A DNA stretch of 64,000 bases from CAWDYA01 sp963806495 (GTDB lineage Bacteria > Acidobacteriota > Polarisedimenticolia > JACPZX01 > DASXTC01), in assembly GCA_963806495.1 (NCBI GenBank), contig CAWDYA010000010.1, forward strand, positions 131,590-195,589, given 5' to 3'. Positions 45,465-53,342 of the stretch are shown here, piece after piece; the first letter of the stretch is position 1; each line of letters opens with the position of its first letter. The notes below the pieces were generated by a model, which was not told the DNA's origin, searched no databases, and was given only the letters and a program-made list of their open reading frames with translations. The translations under genes were made by a program, and so were the position numbers.

Positions 45465-48377
45465 TCACTCGGTGCCGGCTGCCAGCACCTGGGATACGAG
45501 GTCGTCGACATCCTCGAGCCGGAACGGCTTGGACAGATACGGGTTGCCCGTCTCCTGGAAGAACGCCTGCGTTCCGGGGTTGACCGTGTCGCCGGTGGAG
45601 AAGATCATCCGCCTCAGGAGGTGGGGCTTGAGCTCGCTGACCGCTTCATACAGCTTCTGGCCCCCCATGTCAGGCATCTTCAGATCGGAGATGATGACGT
45701 CGTAGTCGGTCTGGCGGATCTTGTCGAGCGCCTGCCTGCCGTTGCCCGCCGTTTCGACATGGTGTCCCGAGCCCTCGAGCAGCGCGAGCAGCAGTTCGAG
45801 AATCGTCTCCTCGTCGTCCACGACGAGAATGTGTTTTCCCTGCGATGTCGCCTCCCTGAGGGGCGAAGCGGGTTCTGCCGTCTGGGTCACAGCACTTCCC
45901 TCCTCCTGGGCTGGGAGATCCACGGTGAACGTGGCGCCTTCGCCGGGAACGCTCGATACATGGATCCGCCCATCGTGCTCCTGCACGATGCCGTATGACA
46001 GCGACAGACCCAGACCCGTACCGCGACCGATCTCCTTGGTCGTGAAGAACGGGTCGAAGATCTTGCCGAGTTTGTCCTGAGGGATGCCGGGGCCGTTGTC
46101 GACGAACTCGACGCGGACCCGCCCTCCCTCCTGCCGGGTCCTCACCATGAGGGAACCCGGCCTCTTCACTTCCATCAGCGCCTGATGGGCGTTGTTGATG
46201 ATGTTCACGAACACCTGCTGCAGCAGATGCGGGTCGGCCAGAACCGGCGCGAGCTTCGGCTCGAGGTCCACCTTGAGCTCGACGTTGTCGACCTTGAGCT
46301 GATAGGAGCGCAGGTCGATCGTGTTTCTGAGGATCTCGTTCGTGTCGACGAGCTTCCGCTCGGGGTGATGCCCCCGGGCGAACCCCAGCAGGTTCTGCAC
46401 GATCCTCTGGCATCGCGCCGCTTCGCGCTGGATCCTCTCGAGGTTCTGCTTGATCTCGGGCGACGCCTTCGACGCCATCAGGAGCTGCGCGAAGCCCATC
46501 ACGCCGGTGAGCGGGTTGTTGAGCTCGTGCGCCACCCCGGAGATCATCTCGCCCAGAGCCGACAGCTTCTCCGCCTGGATGAGCTGTTCCTGCGCCGCCT
46601 GCAGCTGTTTCATCGAGTCACGCAGCTTCACGTTCGCCTCGAGCACCTCTTCGTGCATCCGGCGGCGCTCCTCCTCAGCCTTCTTGAGCTCGCGCAGATC
46701 GGTGACGATGCCGAAGGAGCCCTGGTTCTCCCCGCTCCTCAGATAGGGGGTGACCCCCATGAGCACCGGGATCCGGGAGCCGTCCTTCGTGAGGAGCATC
46801 ATCTCGAAGCGCGCCTCACCCGCGGCCCGGCGGTGCCGGCTCCGCTTTCGGAATTCCTCGACCGACGCGGTCTCCATGATGGCGTCGAGCTGTCTGCCGA
46901 CGAGATCCGATGCCCGGCAGCCGGTCAGCTCCAGCATCGCCGGGTTGACGAAGGCGATCTTCTCTTCGAGATCGACCGTGAAGAGGCCGTCGTTCATCGT
47001 CTCGACCAGGGTGCGTTGCCGCTCGTTGGTCTTCTTCACCTCCTGGTCGAGCTTTTTCTCCTCGATGGCGTGCGCCACCTGGTTGGCGAACAGCTCGAGC
47101 GGCGAGATACTCTCCGCCGAGGGCCTCCTGCCGTCCGCCGGGTCGTCCACCGAGACGATCCCGACGATCTTGCGGTTCGAGCCGAACAGCGGGATGAAGA
47201 GGAAGTCGTCGGGATGCCAGTCCACCATCCCGTCCTCACCCTTTGCGCTGCGCACCCCTTCGTAGTACCAGCCCTCGTCATGAGGGATGTAGTACGAGTT
47301 GCCCAGGCGGAACCGCTCCTGGAAAATGGTGACCCGCTCGCGCGAGGTGAGCTTGTTCTGGTGGAACACCTCAATCTCTCTCTCGCTCAGCCCGGCGAAG
47401 TACCACTGGTACCCGCGAAACTCGTCGTCGCACAGGGTCAGGATCGCCCGGTTGAACGTGGAGACGTCCCGGATGGCATCGACGAACATCTTGCATACGA
47501 GGTCCAGATCCTTCTCCTGGAGGATCATGCTGCTGACCCGGGAGAACTCCTTGAGCTGCTGGAGGCTCCGCTGGGCCCTCTCCTCCTGCCGCCTCACGGC
47601 CTGCATGCTCCGGCGCGTGTCGCTCACGTCGATCGCCACCCAGATCACGCCGACGGGACGCTCCAGGGCATCCCGCAACAGCGCGCCGTTGAACGACAGC
47701 ACCCTGTGCGCGCGGCCCGAATCGACCGCCAGGTCGAGCTCCTCGACCACCTCTCCAGCCACCACCGCCTGGAGCGCCTTCGTCGCCTTGTCCCGGTCCG
47801 CCTCGACGATGAGGGTGGAGATGGCGTTGCGGCCCAGCACGTCGGACAGCTCGATGCCGACGGTCTCACGGAACCTGCGGTTGATCAGCGTGGCGCGCCC
47901 GTCCACGTCCACGGCGAGGATGCAGGCGTTCACCGTCTCGAGGAGGCCGCGCGAGAGCTGTCTCTCCCGGCGAAGGAGCTCCATCATCCGCTCCTTCTCG
48001 GTGACGTCGTGGATCAGGGCGAGAACGAGGCTGCCGGCCAGCGGCTCGAGATGGATCGACACGGGGCGCGACCCTGACGTGGAGGGCCGTGTCAGCGCGG
48101 TGTCGACGAGGCTGCTCCCCTCCTCACGCGCACGGCGCACGGCGTCCTCGAGGAGGCCGGCATCCTGGGCCTCCACGAGGTCGACGAGGTGGAGCTCGGT
48201 GAGGCGTTCAGGCGACTGGCCCGCGAGGATCCCCGCGGCCGCGTTCGCCTCGAGGATGATTCCGCTGACGGCGTCGAGCAGGACGAGGCCGTCGGAGGAG
48301 CAGCGAAGGAGCGCACGATAAAGCTGCGGGCCGCTTCTCTCGATGGCAGTCTTTTCCCCCTGCTCGTTCGGGTCCAT
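45465..48377 (-). CDS. hybrid sensor histidine kinase (PAS-PAS-GAF-PAS-HisKA-HATPase-REC)
   Basis: This 970-residue soluble protein has, in order, two PAS domains (about 20-265), a GAF-like domain (285-450) with RGYQWYFAGL, a third PAS (460-580), a coiled coil, a HisKA domain with phospho-histidine in SGVAHELNNPL, a HATPase with N, G1 and G2 boxes (NIINNAHQAL, DNGPGIP, GRGTGLGLSLS) and a receiver with the aspartate in ISDLKMPDMGG. No membrane helix is present, so the signal is cytoplasmic. It is 41 nt downstream of the HTH-REC gene, in the same direction. Confidence 0.93.
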   Translation of the reverse strand: MDPNEQGEKTAIERSGPQLYRALLRCSSDGLVLLDAVSGIILEANAAAGILAGQSPERLTELHLVDLVEAQDAGLLEDAVRRAREEGSSLVDTALTRPSTSGSRPVSIHLEPLAGSLVLALIHDVTEKERMMELLRRERQLSRGLLETVNACILAVDVDGRATLINRRFRETVGIELSDVLGRNAISTLIVEADRDKATKALQAVVAGEVVEELDLAVDSGRAHRVLSFNGALLRDALERPVGVIWVAIDVSDTRRSMQAVRRQEERAQRSLQQLKEFSRVSSMILQEKDLDLVCKMFVDAIRDVSTFNRAILTLCDDEFRGYQWYFAGLSEREIEVFHQNKLTSRERVTIFQERFRLGNSYYIPHDEGWYYEGVRSAKGEDGMVDWHPDDFLFIPLFGSNRKIVGIVSVDDPADGRRPSAESISPLELFANQVAHAIEEKKLDQEVKKTNERQRTLVETMNDGLFTVDLEEKIAFVNPAMLELTGCRASDLVGRQLDAIMETASVEEFRKRSRHRRAAGEARFEMMLLTKDGSRIPVLMGVTPYLRSGENQGSFGIVTDLRELKKAEEERRRMHEEVLEANVKLRDSMKQLQAAQEQLIQAEKLSALGEMISGVAHELNNPLTGVMGFAQLLMASKASPEIKQNLERIQREAARCQRIVQNLLGFARGHHPERKLVDTNEILRNTIDLRSYQLKVDNVELKVDLEPKLAPVLADPHLLQQVFVNIINNAHQALMEVKRPGSLMVRTRQEGGRVRVEFVDNGPGIPQDKLGKIFDPFFTTKEIGRGTGLGLSLSYGIVQEHDGRIHVSSVPGEGATFTVDLPAQEEGSAVTQTAEPASPLREATSQGKHILVVDDEETILELLLALLEGSGHHVETAGNGRQALDKIRQTDYDVIISDLKMPDMGGQKLYEAVSELKPHLLRRMIFSTGDTVNPGTQAFFQETGNPYLSKPFRLEDVDDLVSQVLAAGTE

Positions 48378-48418
48378 CCGATGGTCTCCCGCGCCCGGAG
48401 GCGGTTGAGCGGAGGTGC

Positions 48419-48997
48419 TTACTGGACGGTCTCGAGCAGTCTGGCGACCTCCTTGCGGAGGTTATCCTGCTGGACCGGCTTGGGAAGGCACAGATCGACG
48501 CCCACCTTGTAGGCACGCTCCATGGCTCCCTGCTCGGGCTGTCCGGCCAGGGCGACGACCTTGATCCCCACGGTATCCGGGTCGAGCTTGATGCGCTTGC
48601 ATACATCGACCGCGTCCATGTTCGGGGCCATGATGTCCAGGATGATCAGGTCGGGTTTGAACGAGCCGATCTTGAGGCCGGCCTCGTACCCGTCGCGTGC
48701 GGACAGGATGCTGAAGACCGAGGCCTCCCCTCCGAGCGCGCGGGTGATGGCGTCGAGACCGCCCTGCTGGTCGTCGAGCACGAGGATCTTCTTTCGCTCC
48801 TCGGAGAAGAACTCCGAGTCGACGGGCATGCCGTATCTTTCGAGAAATTCCTTGAAGTCGCTCTTGCGAATTCTGTAATGCCCGCCGGGGGTCGAGTAGG
48901 CGCGCAGCTTCTTGGCCTTGATCCACTTCACGACGCCGTCGTTGGTCACCTGGCAGTACGCGGCGACCTCGGAGGTGGTAAGGAGCCTGTCATTCAT
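48419..48997 (-). CDS. HTH (excisionase/MerR-type) plus receiver-domain protein
   Basis: This 192-residue protein has an N-terminal helix-turn-helix of the excisionase/BldC type (LTTSEVAAYCQVTNDGVVKW, then STPGGHYRIRKSDFKEF) and a C-terminal receiver with the acidic pair in VLDDQQ, the aspartate in ILDIMAPN and the lysine in CLPKPVQ. The order (DNA-binding first) is opposite to most response regulators. ATG 48997 has AGGAAC upstream; the frame is open further but the extra part looks non-coding. It is probably the output partner of the following hybrid kinase. Confidence 0.88.
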   Translation of the reverse strand: MNDRLLTTSEVAAYCQVTNDGVVKWIKAKKLRAYSTPGGHYRIRKSDFKEFLERYGMPVDSEFFSEERKKILVLDDQQGGLDAITRALGGEASVFSILSARDGYEAGLKIGSFKPDLIILDIMAPNMDAVDVCKRIKLDPDTVGIKVVALAGQPEQGAMERAYKVGVDLCLPKPVQQDNLRKEVARLLETVQ

Positions 48998-49292
48998 GGA
49001 GTTCCTGCCTCGCAGCGGACGCTCCTGATCACTCCGGCCCGCGAGAGCGTTCAGGATTCGTGGTTTTTGTGTAAATACCTGATTTCCGGGCTGCGCAAAT
49101 GTAGGGCTGGCCAACGAGGCAGTCAAACCGACAATACAGGAATATTCGGAACCTGCCGGCACTCCCGCGTGCTCACCCACAACAGACCCGAAAATCGGAC
49201 GATTCACTCTGGACCGCGGCCCGAATAACAGTAAATTGAAGAAAATACTGCACAGGTTCCACCCACTGAATTCATTCCCGGGGGGGCGTTTC
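48998..49292. other. intergenic region, divergent control region
   Basis: This stretch is richer in A and T than its surroundings. It holds a short palindrome GAATATTC at 49140-49147 and no convincing ORF. It probably carries promoters for the HTH-REC gene to the left and the exported-protein/matrixin pair to the right, but I see no consensus pair. Confidence 0.4.
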
Positions 49293-49922
49293 ATGCGGCT
49301 GCTGAGCACCGTGATGGTAAAGCTCGCGTGCGGCCTGACCCTGGTTGCGGCGCTCGCACTCGGCGCCGTGCCGGCCGCCGCGTCGATCATGAGGTTCCTG
49401 CCTGTCGAGGAGTTGGCCCGGGCGTCGACCCGGGTGGTCAGGGCCAGGGTAACCGGCCGATCGGTCCACTGGACCGCCGACCACAAGGGGATCTACACCG
49501 AGATCGACGTGGTGGTAGTCGGTCCGGCCATCAAGTGGCGGGGCGAGCCGGCCACGGCAGCCGCGGGCAGGCGTCTGACCATCATCCAGGCGGGGGGCGT
49601 CATCGACGGCGTGTCGCTCGACTGGACGGGGCGCCCGACCTTCAGGAAGGGTGAGGATCTGGTGCTGTTTCTCGACGCGTACGACGAGGGGAACCCCTCC
49701 GATGCCCGGTTGCTGGTGGTGGGGGGCAAGCAGGGGCGCATGAAGGTACTGCCCGATCCCGGCGGATCCGGCGCGCTGATGGTCGAGCGGGACCTCGCGG
49801 GGGTACTCGACGCCCCGTTCGTCGACTCGGGCACGCCCGATGCGGGCTCCCATAGGCGTGATCTGCTGAAACTGGACGACTTGCGGGCCCGGGTGCTCGC
49901 CACGCCGGGAGGCCCCCGATGA
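49293..49922 (+). CDS. exported hypothetical protein paired with matrixin
   Basis: This 209-residue protein has a signal peptide (LACGLTLVAALALGAVPAAA) and a beta-rich mature part (ASTRVVRARVTG, GEDLVLFLDAYD). The pattern of strands resembles OB-fold-like domains, but no family is recognised. ATG 49293 is chosen; an ATG at 49314 is possible. Its stop overlaps the start of the metalloprotease (ATGA), suggesting the two act together, perhaps as inhibitor, chaperone or co-secreted partner. Confidence 0.7.
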   Translation: MRLLSTVMVKLACGLTLVAALALGAVPAAASIMRFLPVEELARASTRVVRARVTGRSVHWTADHKGIYTEIDVVVVGPAIKWRGEPATAAAGRRLTIIQAGGVIDGVSLDWTGRPTFRKGEDLVLFLDAYDEGNPSDARLLVVGGKQGRMKVLPDPGGSGALMVERDLAGVLDAPFVDSGTPDAGSHRRDLLKLDDLRARVLATPGGPR

Positions 49923-51697
49923 GCCCGGCGACGCGGCGCCCCGTCCCGGCCCTGCTCCTGGCGGCCCTGCTCCTGGCGGTCCCTTCGGCCGCGTTCGGGT
50001 TCGTCCGCTCCACGCTGAGCGCAACCGACGCGACCCCCCTGAGATGGGATCTCGACGAGACGATGCTCCCGCTGTCGAACGTGCAGTCAGGCGAGATCGT
50101 CTGGGTCTTCGATGTGGCCGGTAGCAGCAACCTGCCGGGGCCGGAGGATGCCGAGGCGGTCCAGCGGGCCTTCGACCACTGGGAGGGGATCGGCAGCTCG
50201 CGCGTCGCCTTCGTGCGGGGCGCCGACCAGGATGTCCAGGCCGCCAACAACGACGGGATCAACGTGGTGTACTGGGCCGAGGGCGCGCACACGGTAATCG
50301 GCGGCACGAACACCAGCGTCACCGGGTTCGTCTCGCTGACGCCGGTGTTCAGCGTGGCGTCGGGCGCCAACAAGGGCCTCATCATGGACGCCAACATCGT
50401 GCTCAACGGCCGTCAGGAAACCTGGACCGTCACCCCCGAAAGCGACGGTTTCTGGGATGTCGAGGCGGTAGTGACGCACGAGATCGGCCACTTCATCGGT
50501 CTGGATCACAGCCCGGTGCTCGGCTCGTCGATGGCGCCGCGGTTCCTCAGCGGCGAGTCCCGGATGCGGATGCTTCAGCTCGACGACATCCTCGGCGCGT
50601 CCACGATCTACCCCGACGGCGACTTCTCGACGGCGTACGGGGCCATCAACGGCAGCGTGGGACGTCCGGCCGGCGTGTTCGGCGCGCTGGTGACCGTGCT
50701 CGACAGCGGCGGCCGTGTGATCCAGGAATCGATCACGGCGGCCAACGGAGCCTACACGGCGCCCGGCCTCGCAAGCGACGATTACGATGTCTACGTCGAG
50801 CCGGTCGACGCGACGCCGGCCTCCTCGACCAACCTGTTCGACGAAACCGACCTCGGAGGCGTGTACGGGGCCACGGTGGATCCCAACTTCTTCGCCGCGC
50901 TCCCCCTGCTCACCACGGTCACCGCACCCGATTCGACGGTCCGGTCTTTCCTGGTCGGCGGCACCCCGCCCGCGATCAACATCGCCAAGATCGGCGGCCG
51001 GGCCTCGACACTGGCCAGCCTCGTGTTCAGAACGGCCCCGACGTTTCTCGTGGCCGGAGACAGCGACGTCCTGCTCGGCTTCGCGGGGCCGAACCTCGAT
51101 TCCTCCGTGGTCGTGGAGATCACCGGCCCCGGCATCACGGACAACGGCCTCGTCAGCACCGGCTCCGTGGACGGAGAGCCATACGTCGTCCGGTCGTACA
51201 CGGTCAGCCCGTCGGCACCGCAGGGGCTGCGCAGCGTGCGCATCAACGCGGGCGGCGCCGGCAGGACATACGCCACCGGTGCGATCCGGGTCTACCCGAA
51301 CCTCGCGATGAACTTCGCCTCCCCGGGCGTCTTCTTCGCTGTGCCGGGCGAGGTGAACCGCGGACTCGGGCCCCAGATCCCGCTCACGCTGACCTTGAGC
51401 GGCAACGACGTGGACATGCTCTGGGACGACGAGCCGGGAGCGTACGGGTACAACGTCTACCGCGGCAGCCTGACCTCGCTCAAGGGGGGTATCTATGACC
51501 ACGCGCCGATTCCCGGTGACGTCAACGGGCAGTGCCGTCTCACGACGCCATACACGGTTCTGAAGGGGGAGGCGCTCGATCCGTCGCCGGTCTACTACCT
51601 CGTGACGGCCTTCAACAATGTCGGCGAGGGGATCATCGGGCGTAACAGCTCCAACCAGCCGATCCCGGGCCCGGCGACACCCTGCCCGGTCCCCTGA
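49919..51697 (+). CDS. matrixin-like metzincin protease, exported
   Basis: This 592-residue protein has a signal peptide (LLLAALLLAVPSAAFG), a metzincin domain with HEIGHFIGLDHS (HExxHxxGxxH) near residue 187 and the Met-turn in SSMAP, then a carboxypeptidase-regulatory-like repeat (ITAANGAYTAPGLASDDYDVYVEP in two parts: AANGAYTAPGL and DYDVYVEP), an IPT/TIG-like domain and a fibronectin III-like C-terminus (DVDMLWDDEPGAYGYNVYRG). It probably degrades extracellular proteins. It is translationally coupled to the small exported protein upstream. Confidence 0.9.
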   Translation: MSPATRRPVPALLLAALLLAVPSAAFGFVRSTLSATDATPLRWDLDETMLPLSNVQSGEIVWVFDVAGSSNLPGPEDAEAVQRAFDHWEGIGSSRVAFVRGADQDVQAANNDGINVVYWAEGAHTVIGGTNTSVTGFVSLTPVFSVASGANKGLIMDANIVLNGRQETWTVTPESDGFWDVEAVVTHEIGHFIGLDHSPVLGSSMAPRFLSGESRMRMLQLDDILGASTIYPDGDFSTAYGAINGSVGRPAGVFGALVTVLDSGGRVIQESITAANGAYTAPGLASDDYDVYVEPVDATPASSTNLFDETDLGGVYGATVDPNFFAALPLLTTVTAPDSTVRSFLVGGTPPAINIAKIGGRASTLASLVFRTAPTFLVAGDSDVLLGFAGPNLDSSVVVEITGPGITDNGLVSTGSVDGEPYVVRSYTVSPSAPQGLRSVRINAGGAGRTYATGAIRVYPNLAMNFASPGVFFAVPGEVNRGLGPQIPLTLTLSGNDVDMLWDDEPGAYGYNVYRGSLTSLKGGIYDHAPIPGDVNGQCRLTTPYTVLKGEALDPSPVYYLVTAFNNVGEGIIGRNSSNQPIPGPATPCPVP

Positions 51698-51725
51698 TCG
51701 GGGCATCCCCCCCCCGGAGATCGCG

Positions 51726-52097
51726 TCAGGCGCCGTCGCCCGACCGTGGGATGATCCGATCCAGCTCCGCGCGCGGATATCCCTCGCGGGCGGGGTGTGG
51801 TGCCATGGTCACGAGGACCACACAGTCCTCGACCGCCTGGATGCGATGGAACCGGTTCGGCTCCAGAAGAACGATAGAGCCGGGCCGCGCGTCCTGGGGG
51901 ACGCCGTCGGCGTAGAAGATCCCGCGCCCCTTCAGGAAGTGAGCGATCACCTGGCTGGACGACCGGTGGTCACGAACCGACTGCCCCGCCCGCAGGCAGA
52001 CCAGCATCACCCGGGCGTGTCCGGAGTCCGCCACGGGTCTCACGAGCGGCTTGTCCTCGTCGAACGCGACGAGCGAGTCAATCTCGATCTGCAGCAT
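51726..52097 (-). CDS. cupin-domain protein
   Basis: This 123-residue single-domain cupin has motif 1 DHRSSSQVIAHFLKGRG, whose His residues are partly conserved, and motif 2 PGSIVLLEPNRFHRIQA. It could be a sugar isomerase-like or regulatory metal-binding protein. The GGAGG directly precedes the ATG with almost no spacing, so the true start is uncertain. It is convergent with the matrixin gene. Confidence 0.8.
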   Translation of the reverse strand: MLQIEIDSLVAFDEDKPLVRPVADSGHARVMLVCLRAGQSVRDHRSSSQVIAHFLKGRGIFYADGVPQDARPGSIVLLEPNRFHRIQAVEDCVVLVTMAPHPAREGYPRAELDRIIPRSGDGA

Positions 52098-52233
52098 CCT
52101 CCGAGGCTACCAGACCCACCAGGAGGTTCGCCAGTCCCCCGGCCGGTGCAACCGGCAGCGTAGCTGTGCTAGGGTGAGTCGACCGCACCCCGCGTCTCGC
52201 ATCGTGAAGCGGGGGCGGCCCGGAGGCCAGCGC

Positions 52234-52446
52234 ATGAAGATAGTCGTGGACCGCGGCAAGTGCATTGCAGCCGCCAACTGCATCGGGCTCGCCCCCCGCG
52301 TCTTCCGCCTCGATGGATCTCGCAAGGCGGTCGTGATCGGGACCGAAGGAACTGACGAGGCGACAATCATCGAAGCCGCGGAGGCCTGCCCCACGCAGGC
52401 GATCCAGCTGTTCGAGGACGGGTCGGGCGAGAAGCTCTTCCCGTAG
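52234..52446 (+). CDS. small ferredoxin (3Fe-4S type)
   Basis: This 70-residue protein has the pattern C-x5-C (CIAAANC) followed by a distant CP (EACPTQAI). The missing second cysteine of the usual CxxCxxC set (position occupied by Ala) points to a 3Fe-4S cluster, as in ferredoxins that serve cytochromes P450. No P450 or reductase is nearby. ATG 52234 gives the standard MKIVVDRGKC start. Confidence 0.85.
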   Translation: MKIVVDRGKCIAAANCIGLAPRVFRLDGSRKAVVIGTEGTDEATIIEAAEACPTQAIQLFEDGSGEKLFP

Positions 52447-52462
52447 TCGTGCGCGGCGCGCG

Positions 52463-52492
52463 TTGCGCACCGCGCCGCCCCTGTGGTATCGT
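52463..52492 (+). promoter_or_regulatory. promoter of tRNA-Arg
   Basis: TTGCGC and TATCGT are separated by 18 bp. The predicted transcript starts about 10 nt before the mature tRNA, as usual for tRNA genes. Confidence 0.5.
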
Positions 52493-52509
52493 TCGGCCCC
52501 TCATCGACA

Positions 52510-52586
52510 GGGCCCTTAGCTCAGCTGGATAGAGCGTCTGACTACGAATCAGAAGGTCGGGTGTTCGAATCACCCAGGGCCCACCA
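52510..52586 (+). tRNA. tRNA-Arg (anticodon ACG)
   Basis: A 77-nt cloverleaf: acceptor GGGCCCT pairs with AGGGCCC, the D stem is GCTC/GAGC, the anticodon stem TCTGA/TCAGA with loop CTACGAA (anticodon ACG at 52544-52546), the T stem GGGTG/CACCC with loop TTCGAAT, and CCA is encoded. ACG is expected to be modified to ICG to read CGU, CGC and CGA. The 3' half is the attachment site of the adjacent element. Confidence 0.97.
52545..52586 (+). repeat. att direct repeat, tRNA copy
   Basis: These are the last 42 nt of tRNA-Arg, from the anticodon to CCA. The same sequence occurs at 55961-56002 with two mismatches (position 21, T to C; position 37, C to G). Confidence 0.85.
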
Positions 52587-52611
52587 GCACTCTTCCCGTG
52601 ACGGCGGGGAC

Positions 52612-53195
52612 TTAGCCGTACAGCCTTCCGGCCGATTCCCTCGTTGTCACCAGGTTGTCACCACGAGGTTCGGCGGGAGCGTCCAGGCTGTTCACGGCCG
52701 CCTTGTTCTCCATCGGCAGCCATCGGCCGTAGGTGTCCACCGTGAGTTGGATGGACGGGTGGCCGAGTTGCCGTTGCACGTAGGAGGGACTCACGCCGCT
52801 CTGCAGCAGGATGCTGGCGAACGAGTGGCGCAGGCAGTGAGGGTGGAGAAGTGCGCGGGCAGCTTGGCGGGCCTCAGGAGGGCCCTGAGAGCCTTGCCGA
52901 CGGCGCTACGGTCCAACGGTGTGCCCGCCTCCGTGAAGAAGATCCACTCCGGTAGTTCTCCCCACCCGCGTTCGAGCATGGTGGCCATACAGGAGACCCG
53001 GTGTTTTTGCAGCATGTCGCGCAGGGCGGCGCTCATGTCCACCCGGCGTGACTTCCCGCTCTTGGGGGTCCCCTCCAGGCCATCGGTAATCGACCGCTCC
53101 ACCCGGACCTCCCGGCGTTCCATGTCGATGTCGGCCCACTCGAGTCCTATCGCCTCCCCCAGCCTCGTGCCGGTCCGGGCCATCAGGAAGAACAA
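52612..53195 (-). pseudogene. tyrosine recombinase (tRNA-type integrase) remnant
   Basis: This is the C-terminal catalytic domain only. The first arginine is in ARTGTRLGEAIGL, the HxxR box is HCLRH, the later His is in LGHPS and the nucleophile is Tyr in VDTYGRW. A one-base shift in the CCC run near 52840 splits HFST from PHCLRHSFAS. Upstream the frame closes (TGA about 18 nt before the first Met) and the N-terminal DNA-binding half is absent, replaced by an attC-like palindrome. The sequence has no IntI-specific insertion, so it is not an integron integrase. Confidence 0.85.
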
Positions 53196-53214
53196 GGGGT
53201 CTCACTCAGTACCC

Positions 53215-53304
53215 GCCCAACACCTGAGCTGACCGGGCGGCGGCAGAGGCGTCGATTATGGATTCCGCGCCCATCCGCCGCTCCGGTTGAGCGACCTGCT
53301 AGCT
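53215..53304 (-). repeat. attC-like palindrome, copy A
   Basis: Read on the minus strand, it ends in GTTGGGC, a full match to the attC R' consensus GTTRRRY, and begins with AGCTAGC, a 5/7 match to RYYYAAC. GC-rich arms (AGCGGCGG and CCGCCGCC) pair in between. It follows the DUF1254 gene and abuts the truncated integrase. It shares TCAACC and GGGCGCGG blocks with the other copies, but is more diverged. Confidence 0.4.
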
Positions 53305-53331
53305 GGCCTGACGAATCCCAAACCTCAGGCC
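53305..53331 (-). terminator. hairpin after the DUF1254 gene
   Basis: GGCCTGA and TCAGGCC form a perfect 7-bp stem with a 13-nt loop, 12 nt after the DUF1254 stop. No T-tract follows, so terminator function is uncertain. Confidence 0.35.
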
Positions 53332-53342
53332 GATTCATTGTG

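Noticed and set aside
52367..52573. A minus-strand ORF with a MIRTPDLLIR-type start
   Set aside because: It is antisense to the tRNA gene, a common spurious annotation. A similar peptide at 55888-56136 comes from the att repeat.
52612..53195. Recombinase as an integron integrase (IntI)
   Set aside because: The IntI-specific extra segment is absent; the motif set (VDTYGRW, LGHPS) and position beside a tRNA fit a phage- or ICE-type integrase.
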